A DNA stretch of 64,000 nucleotides from NCBI GenBank assembly GCA_013398955.1, contig VWPU01009433.1, positions 28,298 to 92,297 on the forward strand, written 5' to 3'. The position numbers were made by a program, and so were the translations under genes. The notes under the pieces are model-generated. The model searched no databases. It worked only from the letters and a program-made list of their open reading frames with translations, and was not told where the DNA came from. Origin of the DNA: Callaeas wilsoni (Eukaryota > Chordata > Aves > Passeriformes > Callaeidae). The stretch's first letter is position 1; every line of letters begins with the position of its first letter. Below, piece after piece: positions 41,501 through 54,800 of the stretch.

Positions 41501-44500
41501 AGCATACAGTAGGTAAAGAAATACAGAGGACAGGCTGTAAAATCAGTAATGAAGTAGCAACCCTCATAAGAAGGTACTCCCCTCTCCCTGTCAATTTTGG
41601 AAAGCCACAAATGCACTAACCATTTCCTTTAAGGGACAAGTGAGGAGAAGAGGAATCCTAAATATGATCCCCTTCTAGTCTAAGAAAGTTGCAACAAGTT
41701 TTATATTTATGCCCTAACCTTTAAAATACTGACATTAAAAACCCATTAAATGAAACACGTGAGCACAGACAAAAGCACTTCTGAGAAAAAACTGGGTGTC
41801 TGGAGGTGGCTGGCACCCTGTGGCCACCCTACTCCTGTCCCCAGCTTCCATTACTGACTAAATGACCCACTTCACTATCCCACTTATTTTTTCCTTAAAA
41901 ATATTAGGAAATGAAAGCTTGCCTTCCTTCCAGTATATGAATGGAAAGTGAGAAAACCCACCAAAAACTCATTCACTCATTCCTTAAACATCTGACCACT
42001 AGTGATTTGACAGACAGCAAAGAAACTAAGGCAAGAGAGGAGAGAATGCCTACAGAGACCCAACACTTAACACAGTTTCAAATATACACAGACTGTAAGT
42101 TTGCCATGAAGAAAAGAGAGACAAGTGCAGCATCATCAGGGTAGTCAACCACCAAGACAAATCTAGGAACGAGAGAAAAGGTGGAGGAGAGGTTCTCTTT
42201 TTGGATGCCAGTTTTGTGGCAGCAAGTGACGCTGATCCCTTTTTAAAACAAAAATCAAGAGATGACTTTTTACTAGCTTGAAATTTTGACCAGCATGACC
42301 ACTCTTCATAACACAGGATGAAAACTTGCAATGCCCTGTCCAATCGCTCTCAGAATAAACAATCTCCTGACAAGATTTCACTGCTTCACCTATGAAGCTG
42401 AATACCCAACACAAACCTCTTGGTGCAAACGTCCTTCGATGCTTTTTTTTCTGAATGGTTACATTTTCATCATTGTCATCACCTTCACCAGATGCTCACT
42501 GCTCAAAAGCTCAGTCAAGAGTAAAGGACAAAAACATGGCAATGATGTAAGGGCAGCTGTGAAATGATTACTTGAGATGAAATCCATAGCAGTGTGCTAC
42601 TGTTGGGAGATCAGTAGTACAATTGAAAGCTACTGAGCCAAAAGTGCTTTCATTTTCAATCAGGAAAGCAGGGTGTATGAGGACCTGATTTAGTTTCCTG
42701 CAGGTTTTTAAAGCACTATTCCAGCATACGAAGTGTGCAGCTTCCACGGATCTCCAGGCATCCCTTCTAAACTCAACTATTATGTGGTATGAATGAGATT
42801 AGAAAATATTAATCAGCATATATACTGGAAGACTATCAAAAGACTTTGCCACTTCTAAAATAAATTAATTTGTACAATGACTGTAGTAAGAATTCAGTTT
42901 CAGGGCTTATGTTGCACATATTCTACTTGCCAGAAAAAATACTAGTGGGTCAAATGATGGTTTCATATGGGAGTATAACTGCCAGTGTCTTATTTTAAAC
43001 CTGTTGTTGGGAGAGAAGCTTCAAAATGAAACTAATCTTTAAAAACAGGAGAATTAAGCTACTTTTCCATATAGGCTATGCCAAGTTCTCTTTGTCAGGG
43101 ACTTCTTCTATGCATTAATAAGCACAGTTAATATTACTTCCAAAGAACAATGTGTTCGTGGAATAACACGTAGGATAACATGTTTCCTGAGACGAATGTT
43201 TAAAATATAAGAAACCATGTTCTGGTTATTGAATTTGTCCACAAAATGATGGATGTGTCTCAGTCCCGCTTTACTTGCATGCCTATCAGGAAAGACAATA
43301 CTGTAATATGTGCTGGCTCACTTGGAGTACAACAGAAGGTGAAAGAGAAACAGCAGGAATACCTACAACACATGATCTGAACCAGCTAACTAAAAGCACA
43401 TTCTGTAGGGAAACCTCTGCTGCTTCTTTCACAAGAGGCCAGGGACAAAACAATCCTGCTGCCTTTATATGACAACAGATCTGCCCAAACTTGCCTCATG
43501 AAAAAATGTGATCTAAAATTAGATCTTTTGGAGATTCTGTATGGGTTTTCACATCTATTGGGTTTGCCAGCTCAGACGTTTTCACACATGGTGAGACCCA
43601 GCTCCACCACCCAGCTCTGTGTGAGCAGCTGGCATTGTTCTTCCTCAGGAGTTTAAGAGGGACCTAACTCTCAACACCATCCACATTGACTTGCAGCCCC
43701 TGGAAAGGCTCATGGCTGCACTGATGGTGCCGGACCACAAAGTATTCCCAACCTGCCTTCCCTTCCTGCTTAGGGACTGAGTAAGACAGAAGCCATTCTT
43801 ACAGCTACAGATCTTCCTGAAACAGAAAATACCAACCACCTGGTACTATTCCACCAGCCCTCCTGCAACACTATCATATTACATTTTGACTATCATACAA
43901 TAAAGAACACTCTGTCTTCATTAAATGAATGAGGAAGTGGCAAGCTGGGGTTAGGGAGAGAAGGGCAGCGACAAGAGAGCAAACATCCTGCAAAACATGT
44001 TCAGTCCTGGATGCTACGTCTTGGAGATCTGTAGCAACAACACTAGGCACCCTAGTTTTTTAGGTAAAAAAACAAAACACCCAAACCTTCAGAATGGGCA
44101 GAAAATTCCTCCTCTCTGTGCCATTCTGCAGAAAGTGTAATATACAGTCACAAAATCTCTTGGGCAAGTGTGCATTGCAATTTTCACAATATTCAGTATT
44201 TTCTTACTTGAGTCAGTAGCTTCTATGAGCCCATAAAAAGACCTATGAAATGTCTGACGAAAACTGATGACATCAGCTCCTCCATCTTGCTTTAAGAATA
44301 GAGCCTGACTTTTACAGTAATGTTAAAGAGTTAAGACTGATGAAAAGTCCCTTTGCTGGGAGGGGAGACTGTCACCTTCTGGCACAAGAGAAAAGGGTAT
44401 CTCAGCACACTTGCAGGGAACCATGTGACTACAGCTCTATTTTCTGCAGGGATCTATCTATCTGCTTCCCAAGAGGCCAGTGCTGTGCTCTCCAACTAGA

Positions 44501-45623
44501 AGAACAGACTCCACAGTGAATTTTCTCATGTGAGCAAAAGCAGCAATGTTGGTTTATGACAGGACTCATTCCCTTAAAAATGCTTTATGCCCGTAATACC
44601 AGCTTTTGCAGGGTGGAGGACAAAACTGGTCACAGAAAGCATTTTTAAAAGAGGAATGTGCTTGTCTTCTCCCCCTACATCACTGAGCAAGGTTTCACAT
44701 TAGGAAGCAGGAGCAAGTTCACCATATACTACTCACTCATATGTAGTGTATGCATGTGGCAGGCTTGCTCTGTCCCTGTAAATGTGGGAAGCTCTTCAGA
44801 AGGACTACGTTCTTGGGGTGCCCTGCCACAGCTAAACCATCAGGGAGAGCAGGGAGCCCATCTGAAATCTCTGGACTGCAGGGAGAAGGGAAGAGCCATC
44901 AGTGCAGCTCTGCAGCATGTGTGGCTGGTGGCATGGGCTATCGGGGTGCTTCCCTCACAGGTACAAGGAGAAGAGGCTGCCTTGCTCTTGAAATTTGTAC
45001 CCACTTCTCGTTTCTCTCCCTTCTTGCCTGGTGATGGAGGGAAGTAGCCCCTTCTAGCCAGATATCTTGCAGTGCTCCTCAACAAGCACCCTGCCAGGGC
45101 ATTCCCCCAGCACTGAAAAGATTTGGATGTTTGCCACTGCATTCCGAGGTCTCCCTCTGAGATCTGAAGGGATGCCAGCTTCTCCAACTGTTCAGAAGAA
45201 CAAGCAGCACGGAGAGGGAGCACAGTCTTCCCAGTCAAAGCCCTTGTACATAATAAAGAAGTGAAACAGAGAACTTGGTGCAGTGTGGAAAGCAGCTACC
45301 TGCCTCCTGAGTTAGTCATTTTGTCCAGAAGATTTCCATACAAAATAAGCATTGGAGTCTCTATAAAGCTCTCCCAGACAAGAGCGGCTTCCAAGCCAAT
45401 GCACCAGCAGCCAACACAAGAAGCTGGAAGAATCTGTGGAGACAGGGCAGCTCCCTTGAAGCTGGAAACTGATGGCTCTGGCAGTAATGCTGAAGGGATG
45501 CTACAGTGTTTGCTGCAACTGAGCTGCCCACTTCAACTTGGGAGATAGGGAAACATTGCAAATGGAGACAATAGGAGCTCCTACAATAACTGAAGGGGAA
45601 AATACTGAACTATTTAAAGACAC

Positions 45624-45644
45624 TTCTCTCTCTCTCTCTCTCTC
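45624..45644. repeat. TC microsatellite
   Basis: An uninterrupted polypyrimidine dinucleotide run of about ten TC units. Confidence 0.9.
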
Positions 45645-47394
45645 AAGATGTTTAAGTTAAAAAAGCACCACAGGAATTTCAAATAATGGGTTCATTTCAA
45701 ATACATTCATGTGATACCCTGTCAGACCTCAGGAAGAGCTAAAGGTTTGGAGGCAAGTCTATGAGACTCAATTCTGCTAACTGCAAGCTTTCACAAGCAA
45801 GGACTCCTGTCAAACTAGAAGGCAGCTCCTCCATTGCATCAAGTGCCCCTTCTTGAAGTGACAGCTCACACATCTCTGTTTACATATTACTACTGCCTAT
45901 TAGTAATCAGATGCTACCATTTGAGGCATGACGGCTAACTTCACCAAGGTGCACTACAGGGACACGGCTGCTGCAGCCCTGACCACACACTGCACACCAC
46001 CTTGTTAAGATAGAAACTGCCATAGTTCTCCAGCTGTTACTACAGGAAAACTCTATGCAGGAAAAAAAATGTACGTTTGGGATTCTGATATAGCTTGGAT
46101 AAAATATACATGCAATCCAAATTCTCCTTGTAGAAAGCTCCAAGCTGAAACAGCAACAAATAAACCAAATCTTACAATAATAATATTGTTGCAAAATCGT
46201 TTAGAATAGAAAAAAAAAAAATTCAACTTCCAGATTTATTCCAAGGAATTGGGAGTCAGTAAGACCTGAATATCTGTTTAAAAAGGGGTGATTTTAAAGT
46301 TGAAAGTTTTCATTATCATCTCTCAGCTTGGATCAGCAAGTTCAAAATCAAACTTCCAACATAAACTTAAATATCTCAAAACTGTGTCATTTCAGAAGTG
46401 AAGTAATGCCATTGTTGCATGTTCAGATTTAACAAATTGAGTCAACTTCCTCTGCATTTTCCCCCACCCACCCGTCAAAGCATTCCACCCCTCTGGTAAT
46501 TCAGGTACGCTAGAGGGAAGTGTTGCAGGACAACACTTAACATCTTCTCCTCTCCCTGGCAAATCAAAAGAAGGCAACAAAAGACTCAGTAATGGAGAAC
46601 CATTCTTTGAATGAAAAGGTCCAATTTTACAAGATTCATCACAAAGTCTCCTATTCATCAGCAGCCTTGGCACTCTTGCTCTTCTACCTCACACAGACAT
46701 TTCTGGAATGTGTTTCAGGCTACTGAGGGAAAAAAAGGTAGTTCAGCAGGAAGCAGCAGAGGGTAAAGAAATGAAGAATCTGAAATTGATCCTGTTCCTG
46801 TCCTACAGAGCACAACTTCTGTCAGAAGCATCAAGCAGAGAAGGACTGTCCCCTTGGTAAGCACAGTTTTCTTTCTACTTTTTTCTGTTTTGGTACCTCC
46901 AGCAATATTGACAAACTTTTTCAACACAAGAACAACACTTGCAAGTTTGCACAGTCTTGTAGCTGATCTCTTACAAGGCATCTGAGATTTGATATAAACT
47001 AGATTTGGAGATTGAGAACAACAGATTTGTATTTTCATCTGGTTAGGAAAAGTTCTACTTGAAAAGTTTCCTCCTTGCTAGACTCCATGTTGGTTTATTG
47101 ACAGACCTGCTAGGATGAGGATACACAGAAATTCACTTCAGAAGCTGCAGGAGGTTTTATTACCATTTTTATGAGAAGAATATTGCTCTTGCTTGCTCTG
47201 ATTCAAAGCTTATAAAAACCAATTAAGAGATTGAAACAAAGTCAGCAGAACCAACACGGGCAAGAAACGTCTTATTCCAGGACTGGACCTGGCATCTGGG
47301 CAACCTTTGCAATAGAGTGCCAGTCTCCTCTCAAAGAACACTTTCCCTGCATTTTCAGAGGCAGTTCTGCTCTGGACCATACAAGGGACAAAAT

Positions 47395-47454
47395 GAGAAT
47401 GAGAATGAGAATGAGAATGAGAATGAGAATGAGAATGAGAATGAGAATGAGAAT
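47395..47454. repeat. Perfect hexanucleotide array (GAGAAT)x10
   Basis: Ten uninterrupted, identical copies of GAGAAT, 60 bp, followed after AACATC by a short GTT run. The period of six gives open frames in every phase (MRMRMR and NENENE on the plus strand, HSHSHS on the minus strand). The 116-codon open frame at 47231-47581 is therefore an effect of the repeat. Perfect copies imply recent expansion and likely length polymorphism. Confidence 0.97.
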
Positions 47455-49509
47455 AACATCGTTGTTGTTGTTTCATTCCTTGAATTTAAATTCATGTGAA
47501 TTGATCATCGTTAGTGCACTGCAAACAAACTTCCCTGGAGATCTAACCCCTCAGTATAGTACTTACAGTGACAGGTATTAAAACAAGGAAAGAAAAATCC
47601 TGGAACACATTTTTTTCAGACTTGTGTGCACTGTAAATGCATGCAAAAGAATACAGTAAAAGCAAGGTATGTACAGAAAGTTATCCTAGTTTTGATGAAT
47701 GTGTCTGTTTGGGAGTGCAACAGGAAACCTAAGGAACCTGTTCATTCGGAATTAATGTAACACTAAGGAGGAGTTAATGTAACACTAAAGCTGCAAAGCA
47801 ACTCATGGAGAGAGCAGGAACTGCCAGAATTAGTCAAGCGTTGCTCCCAATGGTGCGAGCCTGCTGTTGGGTTCCAGGTCACAGCTTCCACACAAAAGTG
47901 CACTCTTACCTCTCCAGAGCCTTGCCCAGTCACTGCTTGTCCTGTGCAGCACACAAGGCATGTCTCCCACAGAGCACCAAATACACGACGACGTCTTTAA
48001 GGTTTATCCCACAGCATTCTCTTCTTACAGTTTTTCATGTTTAATTTCCTTTTTAAATAAAAGCCACGGAAAACCAAATATCCAGCAGTACCCCATGCCT
48101 CTGCATTCTCTTATACCACTTGCCTATGCTAATGACCCACAGGACTTGCACTCAAGGGCGTTTAAAACCACAGTACACACCTCCTCCAGCACCTGAACTA
48201 CAGGAATAAGTGCTGGAAGACACAGGCATAGAAGGTAGCAGAAGGGACTGGCTAGTGGTGAGGAACAGAGCCAGCTTCTTGCCACAGACTCTCACACATA
48301 TTTGTAAGACATGAGAGGAATGTTGGGAGTCAAGCTTTTTTTTTTTTTCTGGAGGGGGGTAAGGAGAGAGAGGTGTTACCGAATAGTGAGAAATTATGTG
48401 TAGTGACTGAGTACAGCATAAATGAGAACAGGTTTGGCACTTTCTGAAAGGCAGTGAAGATGCTGATAAGACTTAGGGTACCTGTTGTAACTGGTGACCT
48501 CAACATGGGCTGGAGTGGATTTCTATACCTGTGAATATGCTTACGAATTATGATTATGAATGCATGAATATAAATAATGCACAATGATTGTACCTGCTTT
48601 ATTTCTGTGGCTGTAACGTGGTCTTGTTCAAAAGAAAGAAAGAAATGCATACATTAACACCGGTGAGCTGATGAAATGAAATCAAGAGCAAAAACCTGTT
48701 GCCATGTTTGTCTCACTTTGTTCAAGTCACGAAATCCTCCTTAGAACAGTATAGCAAACTGCTAAAAATCTTTTCAGCTTATTTCTCAAAGCCAAGTTAC
48801 AGGAAAGGTTTTCAGGAAACATCCAATGCTGAGGTCCTGAATGTTTATTAATTCCACAATTTAGAACAAAGACCTCTAGTTCTTTACATTTCCACTTCCC
48901 TTTCTCTCAAACTGTCTTGCATTTAAGCAAAGAAAGTCTACATTTATAAGGGGAAAACAGGTAAACATCTGGTTATTCCATTTACAAAAAGCTAAACTGT
49001 TATCACCATCAAGTTGAAGGCAAAATTTTTAACAGGTAAGAGGATAATGTTTCTCTGATTATTTTTTTTTTCTTTTCCTCATAAATCAAGCCAGGAATTC
49101 TAAAGCAATTCTCATTAAAAATGCCCCTTGGGTTCTTCGAAGACATGTGCTGGCAGGCCAGTAAGACTTACAGTTGTAGTTTTTGGGGAAAGAAGGAGAG
49201 TTATGCTTGAGAAAAGGCATGTGCTGGGACAGACTGCACAACAATAACAGCAGCAGAGTTTTGGTACAAGACCTTTGTTTCATCAAAACATACTGGGCTA
49301 TTGAATATATCAGTAGGACACATTTGCTGACTCAGACACTACAACATGAGAATCCAGGAGTAAGTCTAGTTTATGTAAACACAGCCTGAAGACAGTCCCA
49401 GCATTGGGTGAATAATGTTGCCAGCAGAGGTTTGAAGAAGTATCTGCAAAAAGCCTTCAGCTGCACCAGTCCATTTCATGCCCTGCCCATTCTTGTTACA
49501 CCTTCTCCT

Positions 49510-50171
49510 TGTCCTGGTCTTGGCTGGGATAGAACTAATTTTCTTAGCAGCTGGTTCAGTGCTGTGTTTTGGATTTATTATGAGAATCATGTTGGTAACA
49601 CACTGATGTTTCAGTTGCGGCTCAACAGTGCTTACTCTGAGTCAAGGACTTTTCAGTGTCTCCTGCTCTGCCAGTGAGGAGGGGCACAAGAAGCTGCTAG
49701 AGAACATGGCCAGGACAGCTGACCTGAACTGGCCAGAGGAATATTCCATACCATAAAGCAGCACGTTCAGTACATAAACAGAGGAGAGCTGTCTGGGGGC
49801 TGTCAATCCCTGCTTGCAGATGGCCTGGCCATTGATCAGTGGGTGGTGAGCAACTGCACTGTCTATCACGTGGTTTTCTGGAGTTTTATGTCATTATTTT
49901 TTGTTAGTAACAGTAGTATTGTAATCATTAGTATATTATTAGTAGCATTGTTATCATTGGTATAATATTATTGTTATCATTAGTATTATATTAGCATTAT
50001 ATTTTATTGTGTTTCAAACAGTCCTTATGTCAACCCATGAGGGTGGTGTGGGTTTTTTTTACTTTTTTAGGTTTTTTTTTTCTGATTCTCCTTCCCATCT
50101 CAGCAGTAGGGAAGGTAGGCATGAACAAATGGCTGTGTTATACTTAGTTGCCAGCTGGGGTTAAATCACGA
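49510..50171 (+). mobile_element. Solo LTR of an avian endogenous retrovirus (ERVL/ERVK-like)
   Basis: Begins TGTCCTGGTCTTGGCTGGGA, continues with AGAACTAATTTTCTTAGCAG and TTCAGTGCTGTGTTTTGGA, and ends near CCAGCTGGGGTTAAATCACGA. This is the arrangement of an LTR family common in birds. At about 660 bp it has the size of one LTR. No second LTR, primer-binding site or gag/pol/env remnant lies alongside, so it is a solo LTR left by recombination. An ATT/ATC-rich simple stretch (49895-50010) lies inside. I see no clear target-site duplication, and the 3' terminal CA has decayed, so boundaries are approximate within a few bases. Family name is from memory and uncertain. It is antisense to ANKRD6. 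Confidence 0.75.
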
Positions 50172-51324
50172 GATTCCTTCACTCATATCTGAGAATATCC
50201 ACACCAACCCAAACTAAGACAGTTTCTCTGCAACAAGCACAACTAAGTCAATAATCCTAGTGGCACATCAAAGTTCATTTTCCTCATCAACTGTTCATAT
50301 CCAAGGATGCAAAGCTGGGATGCTCAGATCGCTCTTGCAGTTTTCTTGTTGGTACTTTACAAGATGCAAAATAAACACAGGTAGTTGAGAACAGTAGCAC
50401 TAGTCTAAAACTCCATGATTCTGCTCCTCTTAGACATTCAGTGAGGCTTTTAATGCACTACCCTAACGAATCTAACAGTGAGTGCCATAGCCATGACAAG
50501 TGCAATAGGGTCACATTTGGATTCGTAATTCCTAAAGGCTTTGTTACTGAAATGAAAGATAATACAGTTAATGTGAAGAATAAGGTGAATTGAACGTGAA
50601 ATAGGGTTTATCGCAAAGACAGAACATGACCATAGGAATTATCCTATAGAGACAGAAATTTGGCAATTACTATCTGAAAAGACAGTCTTATTTTTTAAAG
50701 TCAGCAAATAGCCTGCTTTGGTGTAGAAAATCACCCATCAGGGTCGTTGTCATGAACCTAGAGAAATATATCCTTTCAAAAAGTCTGAGAAAGTACATGG
50801 ATGAGACTTACAAAGTACAGAGAGCGAACACAGGCGTGCCTTATATCCTATGTCAGTCTGAAGGTTTTCTGAAGCCATTCCCACTGGATACTCTGAACAA
50901 CAGTAAGGAACAGCTTAACTGTGCCCCTAGGTAGTTAAGAGAGTGTACGTGGAAGGCTGTCTGAAGTAATTACAAAATAGGAAGGATGACAAATTCTGGA
51001 CTTCGGGGACCAGACTAGGGACTCGATTCCCCACAGGAATAAGACTGATGTTTAATGCACTCACCATTATCAATAAATAGTCGGGGACAGAGTTTGATGC
51101 CACACAGACACAAACATTCTCTAAGTTCTTCTGGAAGGAAGGCTATAATAAGAAACAGTATCTGCAAAAAGTCATCTGAATTCCCCTATGAAGTTGTAAC
51201 ACAACAAGGTCAAGTTGCCCTTCACAGCTGTATCTGTATAGGTGATGTTTGTCAGCAATCTCCAAACAGCTCATGCAGACAATACTTTGGAAATTCTGAT
51301 CCTCTTGCCTGGCCCCATGGCAGA
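50172..51324. other. Gene-free stretch between LTR and CR1
   Basis: AT-rich unique sequence. I see no exon, RNA gene or known repeat. Short open frames (for example 50752-50934 plus, 60 codons) lack domains. Confidence 0.6.
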
Positions 51325-51347
51325 CATACACACACACATACACATAT
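51325..51347. repeat. CA-rich stretch at the CR1 3' end
   Basis: ATACACACACACATACACAT directly abuts the 3' end of the CR1 element. On the element's strand it reads TGTGTATG-type sequence in place of the usual ATTCTATG tail, so it may be a degenerated or replaced tail. Confidence 0.6.
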
Positions 51348-51828
51348 TTCAAGTTGGAAGAGATGTTCAAGATCATCGAGTCCAACCTCTATCCCAACAC
51401 CTCAACTAAACTAAACCATGGCACTGATTGCCCCATCCAATCTCTTTTTAAATACGTCCAGGGATGGTGAATCCACCACCTCCCTGGGTAGACCATTCCA
51501 ATATTTTATCACTCTTTCTGTAAAAAATTTTCTCCTAATATCCACCCTATATTTCCCTTGGCGCAACTTAAGACTGTGTCCTCTTGTTCTATCAGTTGCT
51601 GCCTGGAAAAAGAGACTCACTCCCACCTCACTACAACCCCCTTTCAAGAAGTTGTAGAGAGTGATAAGGTTACCTCTGAGTCTCCTCTTCTCCAGCCTAA
51701 ACAACCCCAGCTCCCTCAGCCGTTCCTCACAGGGCTTGTGCTCCAAGCCCTTCACCAGCCTTGTTGCCCTCCTCTGGACACGCTCAAGTGTCTCCACGTC
51801 CTTCCTGAACTGAGGGGCCCATTGAGTT
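51341..51828 (-). mobile_element. CR1 LINE, 5'-truncated, with C-terminal part of ORF2
   Basis: The minus strand carries the last part of the CR1 second open frame and its 3' UTR. The 3' UTR has the GGTTGGACTCGATGATCTTG block near the end. The insertion is truncated at its 5' end, near 51828, just before the [18 protein letters not shown] segment. About 488 bp remain out of an element of several kb, so it cannot move by itself. Same orientation as ANKRD6. Confidence 0.93.
51411..51797 (-). pseudogene. CR1 reverse transcriptase ORF2 C-terminal fragment
   Basis: A 128-codon frame without a stop. It contains [36 protein letters not shown] and the closing segment with [18 protein letters not shown], then the natural TAG after SAMV. 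These are hallmark segments of the region after the reverse transcriptase core in CR1 ORF2. The first codon is GTG inside the frame rather than a real start, and the frame continues to the truncation point. The catalytic core and endonuclease are absent, so the fragment cannot be functional. An intact frame suggests a fairly recent insertion. Confidence 0.93.
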
Positions 51829-54800
51829 GAAGGATCTCTCAGTGTGTTGTGGGCATCCTCTGTGCTACCTTTAATACTTGCTAAATTCTTTGGAAGTTCT
51901 GCAGAAGACTCTTCCCCACTCCATGCAGAAGTTCACTGGTGGGAATCTCAGTCAGGTAACAAAAGTGATTCCCTACCTCAGGGCTCTTTTGTTCCAATCC
52001 AACTGAACCGCTCAGTTCCCAAAACATCCTTCTTCATTTGTTCTGTGCGAGCCATGCAGATCAAGAGTCTCAACTCAGCATTTGATTCATGAGGAATGCC
52101 TCCCCACCAAGCTCAAAATAAACGAAATCACATTTCTGTCCTATCCTACTTTCATTGCAAACTAGGATCTCAATTAATTTTAAAAAGCTATGCATTGACA
52201 CAAAATACTTCCAGGACAAGTAACTGAAGTTAATCTCTCTCAGCGCAGGCTACGGCTCAATTAACACATCTCACCTTGAATATCGCATTGCTCTTCCCTA
52301 TATCTCGAGAATCTTGCCAGCTGTACTAACATAGGAACAACAGAAGAAAGTAGCTATCACAAAACCTTGGCTCTTGCATCAGGCGGCTGTAATGAGCATT
52401 GCACAAGGGTGCTTTGATGTTACAAAAGGCCTAAGAAAACGCCAGGGGGTTGGGGTGTATTTCTTGCTGTGTTTACTGTCTTTCCAAAGGGCACTTGTCA
52501 TACACATGCCATCTGCTGCATCGAAACGCGATACTCAACCAGGTAAAATAAAAATCTCCCACACCAGCAGGCTCTTTGTACAGATTAGAAAGATCACCAC
52601 TAATATAATTTTAGGTGATCCAAGAGTCTATGCTACGGAGACTGCATTTCTTGAAAGCTTCTCCTCTTGCAGGACAGAACCTCAGCTCCCAGTGAAGACT
52701 CTGCCCTCATGGCTGCGCACAAGAAGTCACAGGTTCGTCATGCAGAAATACTTGTACTCATGTTGAGTACAGAGAGCTGAGAGTGCGAAGGGAACACAAA
52801 GGACCCCACTCCCCCTCACCGCTACCTGGTCTCCCTCCTTTCCCCCATATGCTCACAGGCACTGCAGGAATCCCAAGGAGCAATCCTGCAGTAGAAACCA
52901 TCTCCCTGGGAACTGCAACTTGGTTTAAAGACACTCAGCCTCCTAATGCTTATGGAGGTTTCCCACAGCCTGAAAGAAAAGAAAATCTGGAAATGCATTA
53001 CTACGTGTGCTTACCTACAGCACCTTGGTAAAGTCAGGATCGCTTCGTACAAGCACCTCCATGGTCCACCACTGATAGGAACCATGGAGGATGATGCTAT
53101 TTGTTGCATCCACTTCAGTCTCCTTAGGTTTTTAATTTGTCTTCAGTCAAAACAGATCCTTTAGTCTATTTTGAGTACGGAAAAGGATCACACAGTTCAG
53201 AGTATCTGCTTAATAGTTAATGAATATTCTGAAATTTCAGCATATCTGAGTCTCCTTCATACTTTACAAGCCACCTGTTCATATAAGATTGTGTTAAGAC
53301 AGGGAGAACATTTTACATTATCTGCCCACAAAGGCTGCCCAGCTCCTAAAGAAAAATAAGAAGCAAAAAAACCCCCCAAACCTGGTGACAGAAAAACAGA
53401 GAAGGGCAGGATCATGCTAGAGGAACATCATGTTCCTGGACCATGTTCCCAGAAACAGGCGGGATTTTCCTCATGGCCGCCTGCTTCCCTACCCTCATGA
53501 AGCTCAGCACCCCTGTGCCCCTTATATTTGAGGACACCCTTTTAAAAGAGCTTCCCTTTTCACTTTTACAACATAAAAGAAAAACACAAAAATCTCATGG
53601 AGGTGGCAGTTCCTGTCCAGTAAGATAGAAATAGATATTCCTTAGCCATCATTCCTACCAAGCAACACAGTAGACCACTGCTATTAAAAAAACAGTGTAC
53701 TGATAAGGACTGGAAGCCTAGCTAAGTTGGAAGCACAACCAGAAAAGCCCATAAACTACTAATGTTGGAACAGAGAGAGTTGAAAGCAATCAGAGATGGA
53801 AAAGCATGCCCCAGGATCCAAACAATACTAGAGCTGAAGTGAAAGCAAAAAAAAAAGATTGCAAACTGAGACAGGTAAAGGCTAGAGGACAGGATGAGGA
53901 AGAAAATACTGAACATAAAGCTTTTTAAAAGCCTTGGAAGATGTGTCACGACAACCAATCCGTAAAGATCATCCGGAAAGGTACGGAAGGGGGACATGGA
54001 TCCTTTTGCACGCTCTCACGAATTCTTTCTTAAAGGACTGTCAAAAAACCTTTTGCTCTCTTCACGGCTCTTCTGGGTTCTAAGTGGTGACTCGGCACTT
54101 ATTAACCACTGTCAGAAGTAAAACTAGCAAAGCAACGGGAGATTTGCAGGGGATGAGGAACAGATCAAAGAAAAGCAGATGATTCTCAGATCAATGATGC
54201 AAAAGTACTAGGACAAAAGAGGGGGGAAGACGAAATTTGGAACAATACAGAGCTTTTTGAAGTGGCACAAAATTAAGAGAAAATGGGAAAACTAAATGGA
54301 AAAGAAGGGCAAGGACATCTTCATTACCTTAAAATCACAGGAGTGGCCTAATATGGTAGAAACACGCATTGGTGTTTCAGTGCAGACAAGATCAAACTTC
54401 TCTCCTGAACTGTGCTGCTCCATCTCTGGACTGGCAGGTACTGCAGTGTGAGTAAGGAGGAGTTAACAGCAGAGCTCTGCTCTGTCGGCACTACAGGACT
54501 GAATCACACCTTATCAGGGGAGCTGCGTTGCCACACAACCACCAGCTCCCAGTGGGGTATAAAACAGAGAGAGAAAACTAAGGAAGAGGAGGACTGACTC
54601 TAGTGCTGTTTTCTTACAGTTAGTCTTCCCATTTATTTTTGCCTCAATACAGGGAGGCAGACAGGAGCGGTAGAAAGAGAAGGCAAGCAGATTATATATT
54701 TGTATTCTTCTTTTCCAGTCCTTCCAGAAAGGCCAGTTTTGTAAACAGAAAGCTGAGATTTTCTTTATCTTGTTAACTACTCCCATGACTGTAACACACC

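Larger units (their letters stand above)
30001..49509. other. Gene-free stretch: intron or upstream region, middle section
   Basis: Mostly unique AT-rich DNA without a recognisable exon. It holds the compound TG/TA microsatellites at 32614-32700 and 33697-33758, a TC run at 45624-45644 and the GAGAAT hexamer array at 47395-47454. A small CpG-bearing patch lies at about 31060-31110 (GTACACGCCTGCATGCGCAAG). I cannot identify any protein family in the open frames here (largest 132 codons, 44840-45238 minus). Confidence 0.6.

Noticed and set aside
44840..45238. Minus-strand 132-codon open frame overlapping plus-strand frames of 94 and 129 codons
   Set aside because: Mutual overlap of frames on both strands in a moderately GC-rich patch points to chance. 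No recognisable family.
47231..47581. 116-codon open frame with MRMRMR repeats
   Set aside because: Produced by the GAGAAT hexamer array, which is open in all frames.
51558..51830. Plus-strand open frame across the CR1 element
   Set aside because: Antisense shadow of the CR1 ORF2 fragment.
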